DNA of 38,017 bases, taken from the IMG/VR virus record IMGVR_UViG_3300043548_000309, positions 1 to 38,017 of that record, one strand, 5' to 3'. Position 1 is the stretch's first letter. Every line of letters begins with the position of its first letter. The DNA is from a virus. This document shows positions 1 through 8,379 of the stretch, piece by piece. The translations under genes were made by a program, and so were the position numbers. The notes under the pieces are model-generated. The model saw only the letters and a list, made by a program, of their open reading frames with translations. It did not search any database and was not told where the DNA came from.

Positions 1-127
1 TGCCGGATCAGCCACCGGCGTTGCTGTTGAAAATGGCCGCGCATATTCCCCAATAGTCCGTGACCTCTTGCAGCGCCGAGCCGCAGGCGAAGACATTCCG
101 CGATCCGTAATCGACCAAGCCATCAGC
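1..127. repeat. 127-bp terminal overlap, left copy
   Basis: These 127 bases are identical to 37891-38017. The reading frame of the giant gene is continuous when the two copies are collapsed (stop-free from 34100 through the junction to 5596). This is the signature of a circular molecule linearised by a de Bruijn assembler with k = 127. A genuine T7-like terminal redundancy is less likely because it would lie inside an essential-looking gene and because the phage has attP and an integrase. Confidence 0.95.
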
Positions 128-3100
128 GACAACTTCCCGGCACAACTTGTCGAGCCTCCAAAAGCCGAGTCTGAATTGCCAAGCCGCGCCACAATTGACG
201 ATGCCATCAACGAGGGACAACGCAGGGATCAAATTGCCAAATCGAACATTCAACCCGGCGAGGCTGTAACAATCCGCCAAGATGTCCCTGCCATGACGCG
301 CAAAGGAGTCGGCGTTGTAACCATCAAAAGCAAATCCGGAAACTCGTATGATGCCGCTGCAAGGATTTCCGATCCTCAATTCATTCTTAACGAGAAAAAA
401 TCTCTGGAAATTGGAATGGGGGGCGCAAAAGGCCCGCACATTGCTATTCGCGGAAAGTGGTCCAGCGATCAGTCAATGCCTCCGAATTTGAATCAGTGGA
501 CGCAAGTCGGATTCAACCCAGACCGCCACAGTTTTTACTACGACCGAGCCACGATGAAGCAGGTTGTCGGAGGCTCCGAGGCTTACCAAATTGGCAACAC
601 GGTTTTTGTGAAAGACGCGCAATTTGGAGACGGCCAGATTTCAAACATTTCCTACAGCATTGGCATGACGGTCGCCCCGCTGCGCCGAGATTCACTTTCC
701 GAACTCAATAAAAAGGAAATGCAGAAGCGGGCTTCGTCTGCAAAATTCATCCACCTCCAGCAAGTCATCGATGATGTCGCCAATGCGTATGGAGTAAAAA
801 TTGAATCCCGCCAGCCGGTCATCGGTGGATGGGTTGAAAGTGGGCAGATCAGTCTGGAAGTTCCAGAGGCTATCCTCTTCGACACGGATGACCTTGAGAT
901 GGCGCAGGAGATGGCGGCTATCGTCGGAGCCTCGGCCCCGGAACTGCAAAATGCCGTCATGCTCTGGAAGGATGACGATGCTGGGAAAGATACCGTGCTG
1001 GAATTCCAAGCCAAAGGAGCCGACTCGGCCTTGGCGGTCGCCAAGGATTTGAATGCGGCGGGGCTGAATGGATTCACCTATGACACGAAGAGTCGCAAGT
1101 TTTCACTTGTTCTGGCAGGAGTTTCACCGGAGAGTATTCCCAAGGTTTATGACTTCATCGACCACCATACCAAGCAAGGCAGCATTAGCTCTCGCGGAGG
1201 CACTCAAGCGAGATCGGGCGTTGCCGCCTTCCCATCCGAGAGCGACTATCGAGGATATCTGCAAGGCGCTCGGAGCCGAGCGAATTTACTCCAACAAGGG
1301 CAACGCGAAGCCCTCCTCGATGTTGTTGGTCGGGCGGAACGGCGCGTAGATCGCTACGCCGCTGCTCTGAAGATTTCGGAGCAAGCCAAGAAAATCCAGA
1401 AGAAGCTCAAGCGTCCTTCCACTTCGGCGCTGGCTATCGAGACCGAACTCAAGGGCAAGCAGTTCGATAATATCCGCCAGCTTGGGCTATACCTCGACGC
1501 CCGGTTCAACAAGGTCTTCGGCAAGCCATCATTTGAGATCGGCGGGCAAGAGGGCATCGATATCGCATCGGATGCGTTCGTCTACGATATCATCGACGGG
1601 CTGGCCGGTGATGGCTCCGGTATGGGGTGGTATGACGAGCGTGTGCAGGAAACAATCCGCGAACTCTCCAAATTGCACCCAGAGTTTGCAACCGATTCCA
1701 ACGCCCTTGCAGTCTACATTGGCATCCTTGCCACGACATCGCAGGGCTACACGGTTGTCGAAAATTTCAAGCAGGCCAATAAGGTCTACAACGAATACAA
1801 ACGAACCGGCAGAATCCCGACCGATTTTAAATTTGCGAAATCTTCGGACCCAATCAACTCCAACCTGGCTCAAATCCAAGGTCTCATCGATGAGCATGGT
1901 TTGGATGGATACGCCGAATTCATGGACCAAGAGGTCACCGGGCAGGCGCTCCGCGACCAGTTCGGGAAAACGCCAACCGGAGTGACCCTCAAAGACACGG
2001 TGCGTGGCAATCGTGTCCTCGGTCCCAAGATTGGCAGTTTCTTCAACAACCTGCGCGGGCAGTTCGATACCATCACGATGGACCTGTGGTATACCCGCAC
2101 GATGCATCGGTTCTTGGGTGAAACGGTTGTCCCGCTGGATTCCGACAAGATGCAGAATGCCATCACGAAATTCCGAGAGGAATTGAAAAAAGATGGAGTC
2201 CGCACCTACGGAATCGACTTCACAGAGGCGATCAAGGACGACGAAGCCACGGTGCAGGCGGCTCTCACGCTTTTCCAACGCTGGGCGCGAGGTGACAATG
2301 ACTACACCGAAAAGGGATATTTCAAATTCCCCGATGGATACAAAATAGAGAAAGCCGCTCGCGGAATCTTCAGCATCGGCGGAATGAAAGGCGCTCCTCA
2401 GAACAAGACGCACCGGCAGTATTTCGCCAAGGTGGTTTTGGAGGCAAAAGCCAAACTTGCAAAACTTGGCATGAAGCTCACTGAGGCCGACATGCAGGCC
2501 ATCATCTGGTATCGCGAGAAAAACCTTTTTGCCCGCACCGGCGTGGCCAACGCCGCAGCCAAGCCCGCTGACTATTTGGATGCCGTCATGGTGGCCCGAT
2601 CCGGAGCGCAAGCGCAGGAGGACATCGACCCCGCAGATTTGGAAGCAGAAGATGGAGACACCAACTACTCCATAGCCTCGCAGTCGGAGATCGACCGGGT
2701 GAACAAGGCGCTCGGCGGCATGAACCGAGGCCCGGACGAGCGGCTCAAAGTCTACGAGCGGGCGCGGGCGAAGTTCCAAGGAGTGATGGAGCGCAACCGT
2801 GAGGCGCTGGAATCCCTCAACAAGGACACCGCGAAATTCCGCCGCACACAACTTCTGCAAGGTCTCGGAGAACTCGATGCGATCCTCTCAGTCTTCCCGC
2901 CGGACATCCGTGGTCGCGTTGGTGGCTACACCAAACTGGCAAACATCGCGCCGATGGATGTCTTCAAGGACGGCGAGAAAGTCAGCGAGGTCAGCGGCAT
3001 GAACGGCGCTCTCATCTCAGCATGGATGCGCCAAGGCATGAGCATCGGGCAGGCCGGTCAGCAAACCGAACTCCCGCCCGGATACACGACCAAAGAAAAT

Positions 3101-5596
3101 CTCGCCACGGCCCGCGCCGACCGGGCGCTTGCTGACTTTTTCAAACAACGCATCGGGATGATCGACCGCGAAGTCGAGAAATCACTCCGCAAGGAATACG
3201 ACCAGGCATTCCGAAAACTCCTCGACCGCACCAAGCCGAAGAAAGCCGCGCCCGGAGAAAAACCCAAGGGCATCGGAGCCGACATTCAAGACCTGTTCAC
3301 CGTGGTCCGCAGCGCCGTGGACATGGATGCCGTCTCGGTCGCCGCCCACATCGCCGGATTGGATGCCAAGATTGCCAGCGGAGAACTCACCGCCGAGCAG
3401 GAAGCCCGGGCGCAGGTCGAGGCCGCGCTCGTCTCGTTGGTTGGCGATTGGCGCAATGCCGATGCGGACCGCCGCAGGTCGGCGCTCACCGAGGCGACTC
3501 GTATTTGGTCTGGTGCCTATGCCGCCCACACGCAAAAAGTCATTCAACTCCGCGAGCAACGCGAAGTCGCCCGAATGGGGGCGATCCAAGACACCGGCAA
3601 GTCTGGTGAACTCGCAGGCAGAAAATCCAAGGCGATTGCCGACTCCGGTCTCAAGGGAAGCTGGAAGGACTACATCCTCAACCTGCTTAATTTTGACCAA
3701 GTCACAGGCATTCTTTTCGGTGAAAATAGCAAAACAGCAAATACCCTCATCGACCGCCAGAGGGCCACAGAGAACGCCAAAGAGGATGGGCAGCAGGAAA
3801 AGATGCAGGCGCTGGAGGGATTCTTCACCGACCTCGCCGGGGGAAACCTACTCGCGGGCGAGCAACTCCGATACAACCTCGCGCAACCCAGCATGGAGGT
3901 GCAGGGCATCAAGCTGTCAGAACTGGAAGGTCTATCCGCAGCGATGATGTGGGAGCAAGAGGATGGGCGCAGGCACATGACCGGCGAACTCGATGAGACC
4001 GGCAAGCCCTCCGGGGCGTGGCACTACGATCAAGATTTTGTGGACGAGATCATCGCGAACCTATCTCCCGAGGCGCTGCAATTGCGGGATTGGTTGCTCA
4101 AGCAATACGCCGACGAATACGGCAACATCAACGCCGTCTATTCCGAACTCAACGGAGTCAACCTCCCGCAGATTCGCAACTACTCGCCGGTCACGGTTCA
4201 ACCGATCTCCGCGCCGACCGGGCAGGTTCTCGATCCTGTCAGCGGGTCGGCCATGTCTGGTGCCAGCACATCCCCGGGGGCGCTACGCACTCGCGGAACC
4301 GCCATCGCGGAACCTCGCTTCGCCGATGTCCTGCAAACCTACATTTCCCACACACTCCAGATGGAGCATTGGAAAGCCTTTGCCCCGTTCGTCGCCGAGG
4401 TCAATGGGGTCTTGCGGAATCGCGATGTGCAGAATTCGGTCGAGGAAAAAGGCGGGGCCGAGGCGCGGAAGATTCTCAACGCATGGCTCGACTACTTCGC
4501 CCAAGGCGGCACTCGCGATGCCGGGGCGCATCTGGCGCTCAACCAAGGCATCAGCAATGTGCTGGGTCGTGCTTCGCAGGTCGCCCTCATCGGTCGCGTG
4601 TCCACGCTTCTTGTGCAGTCCACGCAACTCGGGGCCGCACTGGCAGAGATGCCGCTCAAGGCATACCTCAAGCGCATGGGGAAACTACTTACCGGGCAAC
4701 TCGGCTGGGATGCTTCAATCAACTCACCATACATCCAACGCCGGATCGCGCAGATGCCGCCGGTTGTGCAGATGGCCATGCAGGGACTCAAGGGCGCGAA
4801 GCCCACCGCCATCCAGCAAGCAGGCAAGCGGCTCGGCAACCTGCTCTCCGGTGCGGACGGGTTATTCACCGCAGGCACCTATGCGATCACCTACGACTAC
4901 CACCTCACCAAAGCGCAGGAACTTGGCTTGACCGGCGCGGAAGCGGAATCCTATGCGCGGAACATCGCCGAGCGGGTCACCGACCGCATCGCGCAGCCGA
5001 CACGCCCCGGGGCGCGGAGTCTTTACGAAAACACATCCACCAACCCGCTGGCCCGCGCCGGATGGGCATTCGCTTCCGAGGCGAGAAAAAACCTCGCTCT
5101 CGTCGCCTATTCCTTCGCCGAGCGGGACACCGCGACCAAGATGCGGACGCTGGCTTATGTGGTGGCGATCAATTCCATTGCCTCGTCAATTCTGCGATCC
5201 ATCTGGCGCGACATGCTCGATGACGATGACGAGGAACTTTTCGACGACAAGTATTGGTCGCCGAAACGCATCGCAATTGCGGCTGCGACCGAACCGCTTT
5301 ACGGATTCCCCGTCCTCGGATCGACAGCACAGAATGCCATCTACAGAGCATTCGGAGAGTATCAACCGGGCGGAACCATGTTCGATGTGGATCGAGCAAT
5401 CAACCCGGTCAAGCGAATCCCCGAATATCTGGAAGGCGATTTCGAGATGCGCGATGTCATTCGCGACATCGACATGATCGTGTCGGCCATGGGTCTTGCC
5501 CACCCCAACATCGCCGCCGCAGCATCGATCACACACCTCGCTAAAGACCTATTCAACATCGGCGACTCTGCGGTGGACGCAGTGACCGAAGAGTGA
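1..5596 (+). CDS. Giant polyvalent virion protein, C-terminal 1,860 or so residues (continues from 34100)
   Basis: This is the 3' part of a 3,128-residue protein whose start is at 34100; the codon frame begins at base 2 (residue 1265). Visible elements in order: a linker; a mixed alpha/beta stretch (window 270-700); a long region with the segment GSFFNNLRGQFDTITMDLW (about residues 1938-1956), a type of motif recurrent in large phage polyvalent proteins; charged helical stretches (2700-3700); and a C-terminal region (4300-5590) with hydrophobic segments such as LAYVVAINSIASSIL (around residues 2980-2994), then DDDDEE and a conserved-looking tail. Size and position immediately after gp14-like and gp15-like genes correspond to the T7 gp16 slot, so I infer a virion protein ejected with the DNA. 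The C-terminal hydrophobic part resembles the LPD38-type end of polyvalent proteins (family assignment from memory, not searched). The ATG at window 68 is internal and not a true start. The next gene follows after 38 bp. Confidence 0.85.
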   Translation, partial: AGSATGVAVENGRAYSPIVRDLLQRRAAGEDIPRSVIDQAISDNFPAQLVEPPKAESELPSRATIDDAINEGQRRDQIAKSNIQPGEAVTIRQDVPAMTRKGVGVVTIKSKSGNSYDAAARISDPQFILNEKKSLEIGMGGAKGPHIAIRGKWSSDQSMPPNLNQWTQVGFNPDRHSFYYDRATMKQVVGGSEAYQIGNTVFVKDAQFGDGQISNISYSIGMTVAPLRRDSLSELNKKEMQKRASSAKFIHLQQVIDDVANAYGVKIESRQPVIGGWVESGQISLEVPEAILFDTDDLEMAQEMAAIVGASAPELQNAVMLWKDDDAGKDTVLEFQAKGADSALAVAKDLNAAGLNGFTYDTKSRKFSLVLAGVSPESIPKVYDFIDHHTKQGSISSRGGTQARSGVAAFPSESDYRGYLQGARSRANLLQQGQREALLDVVGRAERRVDRYAAALKISEQAKKIQKKLKRPSTSALAIETELKGKQFDNIRQLGLYLDARFNKVFGKPSFEIGGQEGIDIASDAFVYDIIDGLAGDGSGMGWYDERVQETIRELSKLHPEFATDSNALAVYIGILATTSQGYTVVENFKQANKVYNEYKRTGRIPTDFKFAKSSDPINSNLAQIQGLIDEHGLDGYAEFMDQEVTGQALRDQFGKTPTGVTLKDTVRGNRVLGPKIGSFFNNLRGQFDTITMDLWYTRTMHRFLGETVVPLDSDKMQNAITKFREELKKDGVRTYGIDFTEAIKDDEATVQAALTLFQRWARGDNDYTEKGYFKFPDGYKIEKAARGIFSIGGMKGAPQNKTHRQYFAKVVLEAKAKLAKLGMKLTEADMQAIIWYREKNLFARTGVANAAAKPADYLDAVMVARSGAQAQEDIDPADLEAEDGDTNYSIASQSEIDRVNKALGGMNRGPDERLKVYERARAKFQGVMERNREALESLNKDTAKFRRTQLLQGLGELDAILSVFPPDIRGRVGGYTKLANIAPMDVFKDGEKVSEVSGMNGALISAWMRQGMSIGQAGQQTELPPGYTTKENLATARADRALADFFKQRIGMIDREVEKSLRKEYDQAFRKLLDRTKPKKAAPGEKPKGIGADIQDLFTVVRSAVDMDAVSVAAHIAGLDAKIASGELTAEQEARAQVEAALVSLVGDWRNADADRRRSALTEATRIWSGAYAAHTQKVIQLREQREVARMGAIQDTGKSGELAGRKSKAIADSGLKGSWKDYILNLLNFDQVTGILFGENSKTANTLIDRQRATENAKEDGQQEKMQALEGFFTDLAGGNLLAGEQLRYNLAQPSMEVQGIKLSELEGLSAAMMWEQEDGRRHMTGELDETGKPSGAWHYDQDFVDEIIANLSPEALQLRDWLLKQYADEYGNINAVYSELNGVNLPQIRNYSPVTVQPISAPTGQVLDPVSGSAMSGASTSPGALRTRGTAIAEPRFADVLQTYISHTLQMEHWKAFAPFVAEVNGVLRNRDVQNSVEEKGGAEARKILNAWLDYFAQGGTRDAGAHLALNQGISNVLGRASQVALIGRVSTLLVQSTQLGAALAEMPLKAYLKRMGKLLTGQLGWDASINSPYIQRRIAQMPPVVQMAMQGLKGAKPTAIQQAGKRLGNLLSGADGLFTAGTYAITYDYHLTKAQELGLTGAEAESYARNIAERVTDRIAQPTRPGARSLYENTSTNPLARAGWAFASEARKNLALVAYSFAERDTATKMRTLAYVVAINSIASSILRSIWRDMLDDDDEELFDDKYWSPKRIAIAAATEPLYGFPVLGSTAQNAIYRAFGEYQPGGTMFDVDRAINPVKRIPEYLEGDFEMRDVIRDIDMIVSAMGLAHPNIAAAASITHLAKDLFNIGDSAVDAVTEE

Positions 5597-5627
5597 TTTT
5601 TGACTAGCGAGTTTTGACTGATACCAT
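5597..5627 (+). promoter_or_regulatory. Intergenic 15-bp motif (copy 1) with upstream half copy
   Basis: TTTTGACTGATACCA lies at 5612-5626, ending 8 nt before the ATG at 5635. A partial copy, TTTTTGACTA, is at 5597-5606 immediately after the TGA of the giant gene. There is no Shine-Dalgarno sequence between the motif and the ATG. Function unknown; it is one of eight full or near-full copies in the genome. Confidence 0.8.
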
Positions 5628-5634
5628 CCACAAC

Positions 5635-5805
5635 ATGAAACCAATGAACTACCTGCTCACACAACTCGGCCAATCGTCAACATGGAGGGGCGTCCTTCTG
5701 GTCCTCACGGCGCTGGGCGTCTCGCTCAGTCCGCAGCACCAAGAAGCCATCGTGGCGGCGGGGTTAGGGCTGGTCGGCGCAATCAACATCCTCCGCAAGG
5801 GATGA
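5635..5805 (+). CDS. Small two-helix membrane protein, probable holin
   Basis: The product is 56 residues with two hydrophobic stretches, about residues 18-32 (RGVLLVLTALGVSL) and 38-53 (AIVAAGLGLVGAINIL), and a basic C-terminus RKG. Length, topology and position directly ahead of a lipoprotein and an endolysin fit a small holin that permeabilises the inner membrane; this is inference from context rather than recognised homology. The ATG at 5635 is preferred over a TTG at 5614, which lies inside the repeated regulatory motif. The stop overlaps the next start by ATGA (5802-5805). No Shine-Dalgarno is seen. A second holin-like protein is at 27740. Confidence 0.65.
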   Translation: MKPMNYLLTQLGQSSTWRGVLLVLTALGVSLSPQHQEAIVAAGLGLVGAINILRKG

Positions 5806-6050
5806 CCCCGGGCCGGATCGCCGCAGGGATGATCATCTTCGCCTTTGCCTGTCTGGCGCTCGCGTTGCTTTCATCCTGCGTGAGCATCCCGGTCCCGCCG
5901 TTCGGCGACCGAGTCGGCGAGATGGGCAACCTGCAACTCAGCGTGTCGGTGAAATACATGCCGGTTCAAAATCCCGATCTCCCGAAAGACGACAACCTGT
6001 CCTATGCCTGGTCGAAATTCGGAGAGGCAAAAGCCCTCAAAGACAAATGA
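5802..6050 (+). CDS. Small lipoprotein of lysis cassette (o-spanin-like candidate)
   Basis: An 82-residue product. The N-terminus has a basic residue, a hydrophobic segment (about residues 8-24) and the lipobox-like LLSSC with cysteine near residue 26, so it should be processed by signal peptidase II and lipid-anchored. The remainder is polar with no second membrane segment. Between a holin-like gene and an endolysin, an outer-membrane lipoprotein most simply acts in the last lysis step as an o-spanin, but no i-spanin partner is visible next to or nested in it, so the role is inferred. It starts in the ATGA overlap with the upstream gene and ends in another overlap (ATGA, 6047-6050) with the endolysin, indicating coupled translation. 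Confidence 0.6.
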   Translation: MTPGRIAAGMIIFAFACLALALLSSCVSIPVPPFGDRVGEMGNLQLSVSVKYMPVQNPDLPKDDNLSYAWSKFGEAKALKDK

Positions 6051-6592
6051 CCCGCCTGCTCGCCGAAATCGCAGCAGCAGAAGTCGGGGTCCGCGAGATC
6101 GGAGGCAACAACAACGGATCCAAAATCCGCGACTACCAGCGGGCCACCAACCTCAAGCCAGCTTCGTGGCCATGGTGCGCGGCCTTCGTTGATTGGTGCA
6201 TCCGCGAGTGGCTCGCCCGCCCCGGCGTCCGCGACTGGCTCAACCTCCAATCCTCCACGCCGGAAGAGTGGCGACCAAAGACCGCCCTCGCCTACGGGTT
6301 CCTCGGCTGGGCGAAGTCCCGCCCCAAAACCTCGGTGATCTTGCACGAACGCGACCTCGCCCAACCCGGCGACATCGTCGTCTTCGACTTCTCGCATGTC
6401 GGAATCGTCGAGTCCGATTCGGGCTTTCAGATCATCACCATCGAAGGCAACACCAATGGCCGAGGCGACCGCGACTCCGAGTCCGGTGACGGGGTCTGGC
6501 GCAAAGCCCGCCAGAAGACAATCGCCCGGAATTTCATCCGAATCCGCCCTGTCTTGGCACTTTCTGGCACTCCTTCCGTAAATCGTTCGTAG
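6047..6592 (+). CDS. Endolysin, NlpC/P60- or CHAP-like cysteine peptidase/amidase
   Basis: A 181-residue protein. Catalytic elements: C44 in WPWCAAFVDWC, H117 in DFSHVGIVES, and a following polar residue in IEGNTN, the layout of TIGR02594/CHAP-NlpC-type peptidoglycan hydrolases. The N-terminal segment GVREIGGNNNGSKIRDYQ is typical of the family. There is no signal peptide or SAR helix, so release through the holin is expected. It is the last gene of the lysis cassette and ends just before attP; its final 13 or so codons contain one pair of the GGCACT repeats proposed as integrase arm sites. In the integrated prophage it would lie at the end opposite to int. Confidence 0.88.
   Translation: MTRLLAEIAAAEVGVREIGGNNNGSKIRDYQRATNLKPASWPWCAAFVDWCIREWLARPGVRDWLNLQSSTPEEWRPKTALAYGFLGWAKSRPKTSVILHERDLAQPGDIVVFDFSHVGIVESDSGFQIITIEGNTNGRGDRDSESGDGVWRKARQKTIARNFIRIRPVLALSGTPSVNRS
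6554..6571 (+). repeat. Paired direct repeat, putative integrase arm-type site (left)
   Basis: TTGGCACTTTCTGGCACT contains two GGCACT hexamers (6556-6561 and 6566-6571) spaced exactly 10 bp, one helical turn. An equivalent pair lies at 6775-6792 on the other side of the tRNA-Ser core. Such paired repeats flanking the core are typical of arm-type integrase binding sites. The assignment is inference; the repeats are seen directly. Confidence 0.6.
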
Positions 6593-6605
6593 TCAGTAGC
6601 CGTTT

Positions 6606-6664
6606 CTCGACTCGAAATCGAACGCAGGGCAACCTGCCGTGGGTTCAAATCCCACCCCTTCCGC
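6606..6664 (+). other. attP: attP core: 3' half of a tRNA-Ser(CGA) gene
   Basis: The sequence reads as the anticodon arm through acceptor stem of a serine tRNA: loop CTCGAAA (6611-6617, anticodon CGA), a class II variable arm GCAGG-GCAA-CCTGC, T-stem/loop GTGGG-TTCAAAT-CCCAC (6639-6655), acceptor strand CCCTTCC and discriminator G (6663). The 5' half (D-arm and acceptor 5' strand) is missing, so this is not a functional gene. The integrase follows at 6817. Phages that integrate into tRNA genes carry such 3' fragments to restore the target, so the chromosomal site should be a tRNA-Ser(CGA) gene. The exact crossover limits cannot be set without the host. Confidence 0.85.
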
Positions 6665-6666
6665 TC

Positions 6667-6692
6667 CTCCAGTAAAGCCTCTGGAGCCTTTT
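6667..6692 (+). terminator. Hairpin after attP core, terminator-like
   Basis: CTCCAG (6667-6672), an 8-nt loop and CTGGAG (6681-6686) are followed by CCTTTT. It sits just downstream of the tRNA 3' end and may have been captured with it from the host, providing a terminator for the reconstituted tRNA. The stem is short (6 bp), so strength is uncertain. Confidence 0.45.
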
Positions 6693-6774
6693 CCCAAGCG
6701 GGTCTACAGACCTCCCTCATCTTTTGCTTCGTGTTTTTTTCTGTTGCGTGGTTTTGCTTTTGAGGGGATGTTTT

Positions 6775-6803
6775 TGGCACTAGTTGGCACTGACTGCCAA
6801 AAC
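6775..6803 (+). repeat. Paired direct repeat, putative integrase arm-type site (right)
   Basis: TTGGCACTAGTTGGCACT has GGCACT hexamers at 6777-6782 and 6787-6792, again at a 10-bp period. It is also embedded in an inverted repeat, TTTTGGCA (6773-6780) with TGCCAAAA (6796-6803). It lies just before the integrase start and mirrors the pair at 6556-6571 about the tRNA core. I see no convincing sigma70 promoter for int in this stretch. Confidence 0.6.
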
Positions 6804-6816
6804 ACCAAGCAACAGA

Positions 6817-7815
6817 ATGAAACACAACCCCTATGCAGTGCGGTTTGAAGATTCGCGAAATCGATGGGTGCTTGATCTCAAAGCATCCCATTTCGGGGAT
6901 CGGAAACGGATGTTTTTTGAGACGGAGTTGGAGGCGCATTCGGAGGGGGCGCGGTTGGTGGATGTCTTGCGCGAGAAGGGGCGCGAGGGAGTGAGGAGCG
7001 AGGAGGGCGGGATGTCGGTGGCGGTGGCGACCCGGATGTTTGCAGCGGAGAATGGCACTAAATCGAAATCGCATTTCGCAAAGGTCGAGATGTTGTGCCG
7101 GGAACTGAACTCGAAATGGTCGGGTCCATTGTCTGCCATTGAGCCGGTGGCGCTGACGAGATGGATCAACCAAACCTCGGATTCACCGACCACCCGGGCG
7201 ATGTGGTTTCGCTATGCACGAATGTTTTTCCGTTGGGCGGCACGGATGAGGTTCATCGAGCGGTCGCCTGTCGAGGGGATGCGGAGTCCGAAGGCGACAC
7301 CGGCGCGGAACATTTTGACGGCTTCGCAAATGAAGGAATTGCTGAAAGCTCCGATGCCGGACGAGATTCGGGCGTTGCTTTTGCTAGGCGGGTTTGCGGG
7401 ACTGCGGACGATTGAAGTCGCAAGGATGAATTGGGAGGATGTGGATTTTAAGTCGAAGCAAATCCATATTCGGCCCGAGGTCAGCAAACAAACCACGGGA
7501 ATGCTGGAGCGGGTTGTGGATATGACCGAGCCGCTGGTGAAACGGCGGGAATTTTTCAAAGGGAAGAAAGGCGTGATCGTGAAAGGATCGCTGGAGGCGT
7601 TGCATGAGGCGCGGCGGCGCGTGGCGCTAGGGCTGGGCTGGGAGGGCTGGCCAGAGAATGCGCTGCGGCATTCGTTCGCGACCTACCACCTCGGTCGCTG
7701 CGGGAATGCCGGTTTGACGGCCTACCAAATGGGTCACACCTCGCCAGCGATGGTGCAGCGGGTCTATGCGGTTCCCGCCGTTCGGGCTGATTGGAAGGCG
7801 TTCTGGAGGATTTGA
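6817..7815 (+). CDS. int: Tyrosine-family site-specific integrase
   Basis: A 332-residue protein. The N-terminal portion (about 1-65) is arm-binding-like, followed by a core-binding SAM-like domain (about 70-160) and a catalytic domain (about 165-332). Visible catalytic residues: R197 (GLRTIEVA), R284 (ALRHSFATYHL; the usual first His of HxxR is Asn here), H307 (QMGHTSPAMV) and Y317 (QRVYAVPA). Start ATG 6817 gives the conventional MKHNPYAVRF opening with no Shine-Dalgarno. It catalyses integration at, and with the Xis-like protein excision from, the tRNA-Ser target. It is adjacent to attP, as usual for temperate phages, and is followed within 4 bp by a small basic protein gene. Confidence 0.95.
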   Translation: MKHNPYAVRFEDSRNRWVLDLKASHFGDRKRMFFETELEAHSEGARLVDVLREKGREGVRSEEGGMSVAVATRMFAAENGTKSKSHFAKVEMLCRELNSKWSGPLSAIEPVALTRWINQTSDSPTTRAMWFRYARMFFRWAARMRFIERSPVEGMRSPKATPARNILTASQMKELLKAPMPDEIRALLLLGGFAGLRTIEVARMNWEDVDFKSKQIHIRPEVSKQTTGMLERVVDMTEPLVKRREFFKGKKGVIVKGSLEALHEARRRVALGLGWEGWPENALRHSFATYHLGRCGNAGLTAYQMGHTSPAMVQRVYAVPAVRADWKAFWRI

Positions 7816-7818
7816 CCT

Positions 7819-8001
7819 ATGCCCTACGCCAACAAAAAAACGCAGCGGAAATTCATGGCGAAACAATACTCGGATCGCTACCGCACCGATGAGAAATTCA
7901 AGGAGGCGGAGCGAGACAGGAAGGCTGATTGGTATCAGCGAAACCGAGAAAAAGTTATCGCTCGCGTGATGGAGAACAAGGCGAAGAAGGTGAAGCGATG
8001 A
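7819..8001 (+). CDS. Small highly basic hypothetical protein
   Basis: A 60-residue protein, unusually rich in Lys/Arg with the core KTQRKFMAKQYSDRYRTDEK, predicted mostly helical. It begins 4 bp after the integrase stop with GGAGG at 7804-7808, so it is expressed with int, and overlaps the next gene by ATGA. Its charge suggests nucleic-acid contact, for example an accessory recombination factor, but no known fold is recognised. Confidence 0.55.
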   Translation: MPYANKKTQRKFMAKQYSDRYRTDEKFKEAERDRKADWYQRNREKVIARVMENKAKKVKR

Positions 8002-8174
8002 GCGTCTTCATTGTTTCCGGTTGGTTGTGTCTCTTTGTGGCGTCTTGCTTATTCATGGGCGAATACGCGCCAGCTGGTAATTGGTGGAACAAAACATGGT
8101 TCGGAATTTACATTTTCTGCATGGTAGTTTTAGGGGTTGCCGTGATTTATTTTAGTTTTTTTTCGGTGAAATAA
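7998..8174 (+). CDS. Small membrane protein, hypothetical
   Basis: A 58-residue protein with two hydrophobic segments (about 3-21 and 34-54) separated by the loop GEYAPAGNWWNKTW. It starts in an ATGA overlap with the upstream basic protein, with AAGAAGG upstream as a weak Shine-Dalgarno. Placed in the lysogeny region, it could be a superinfection-exclusion-type membrane protein, but this is speculation from position. Confidence 0.5.
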   Translation: MSVFIVSGWLCLFVASCLFMGEYAPAGNWWNKTWFGIYIFCMVVLGVAVIYFSFFSVK

Positions 8175-8177
8175 TAT

Positions 8178-8204
8178 CCCGCACACAGCCAGCATTCATG
8201 CGGG
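8178..8204 (+). other. Hairpin downstream of the int operon
   Basis: CCCGCA (8178-8183) and TGCGGG (8199-8204) can pair around a 15-nt loop, 4 bp after the preceding stop codon. There is no U-tract, so it is a weak terminator candidate at best. It opens the longest early-region gap (8175-8415), which holds no gene. Confidence 0.35.
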
Positions 8205-8221
8205 TTGGCGGTCGGGTGGAT

Positions 8222-8341
8222 GGTTTTTATTTGGGTCGCCGGTTAAGTCCCCTCGCCTGCGGAGCGTCTGTTTAAGCGGGTAAAAATTTATTTCGGCCTG
8301 CGGAGCCTTTGCCAATGCGGTTGTCAAGGGTTTTTATTTGG
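8222..8341. repeat. Nested direct repeats in the control gap
   Basis: GGTTTTTATTTGG occurs at 8222-8234 and 8329-8341, and GCCTGCGGAGC at 8255-8265 and 8296-8306, giving an A-B-B-A arrangement of direct copies within 120 bp. The stretch between the int operon and the RHH genes is AT-richer than its surroundings. These may be binding sites of a phage regulator or of IHF/HU-like proteins; function is unknown. Confidence 0.6.
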
Positions 8342-8379
8342 TAGGGTTTCACCTTATTGGAAAAAAATAAAAAAAATGC

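Noticed and set aside
1-127. T7-like direct terminal repeat
   Set aside because: The repeat length equals a common assembler k-mer, lies inside a gene, and the phage carries attP/int; coverage data would be needed to prove otherwise.
1529-2860. Long antisense open frame of 443 codons
   Set aside because: It mirrors the codon structure of the giant + strand gene, has no recognisable domain or start context, and the sense frame is continuous with clear homology landmarks.
5614-5634. TTG within the motif as start codon of the holin and terS genes
   Set aside because: It is in frame at only two of the motif copies and out of frame at portal, scaffold, capsid and ssb, so it is not a general start.
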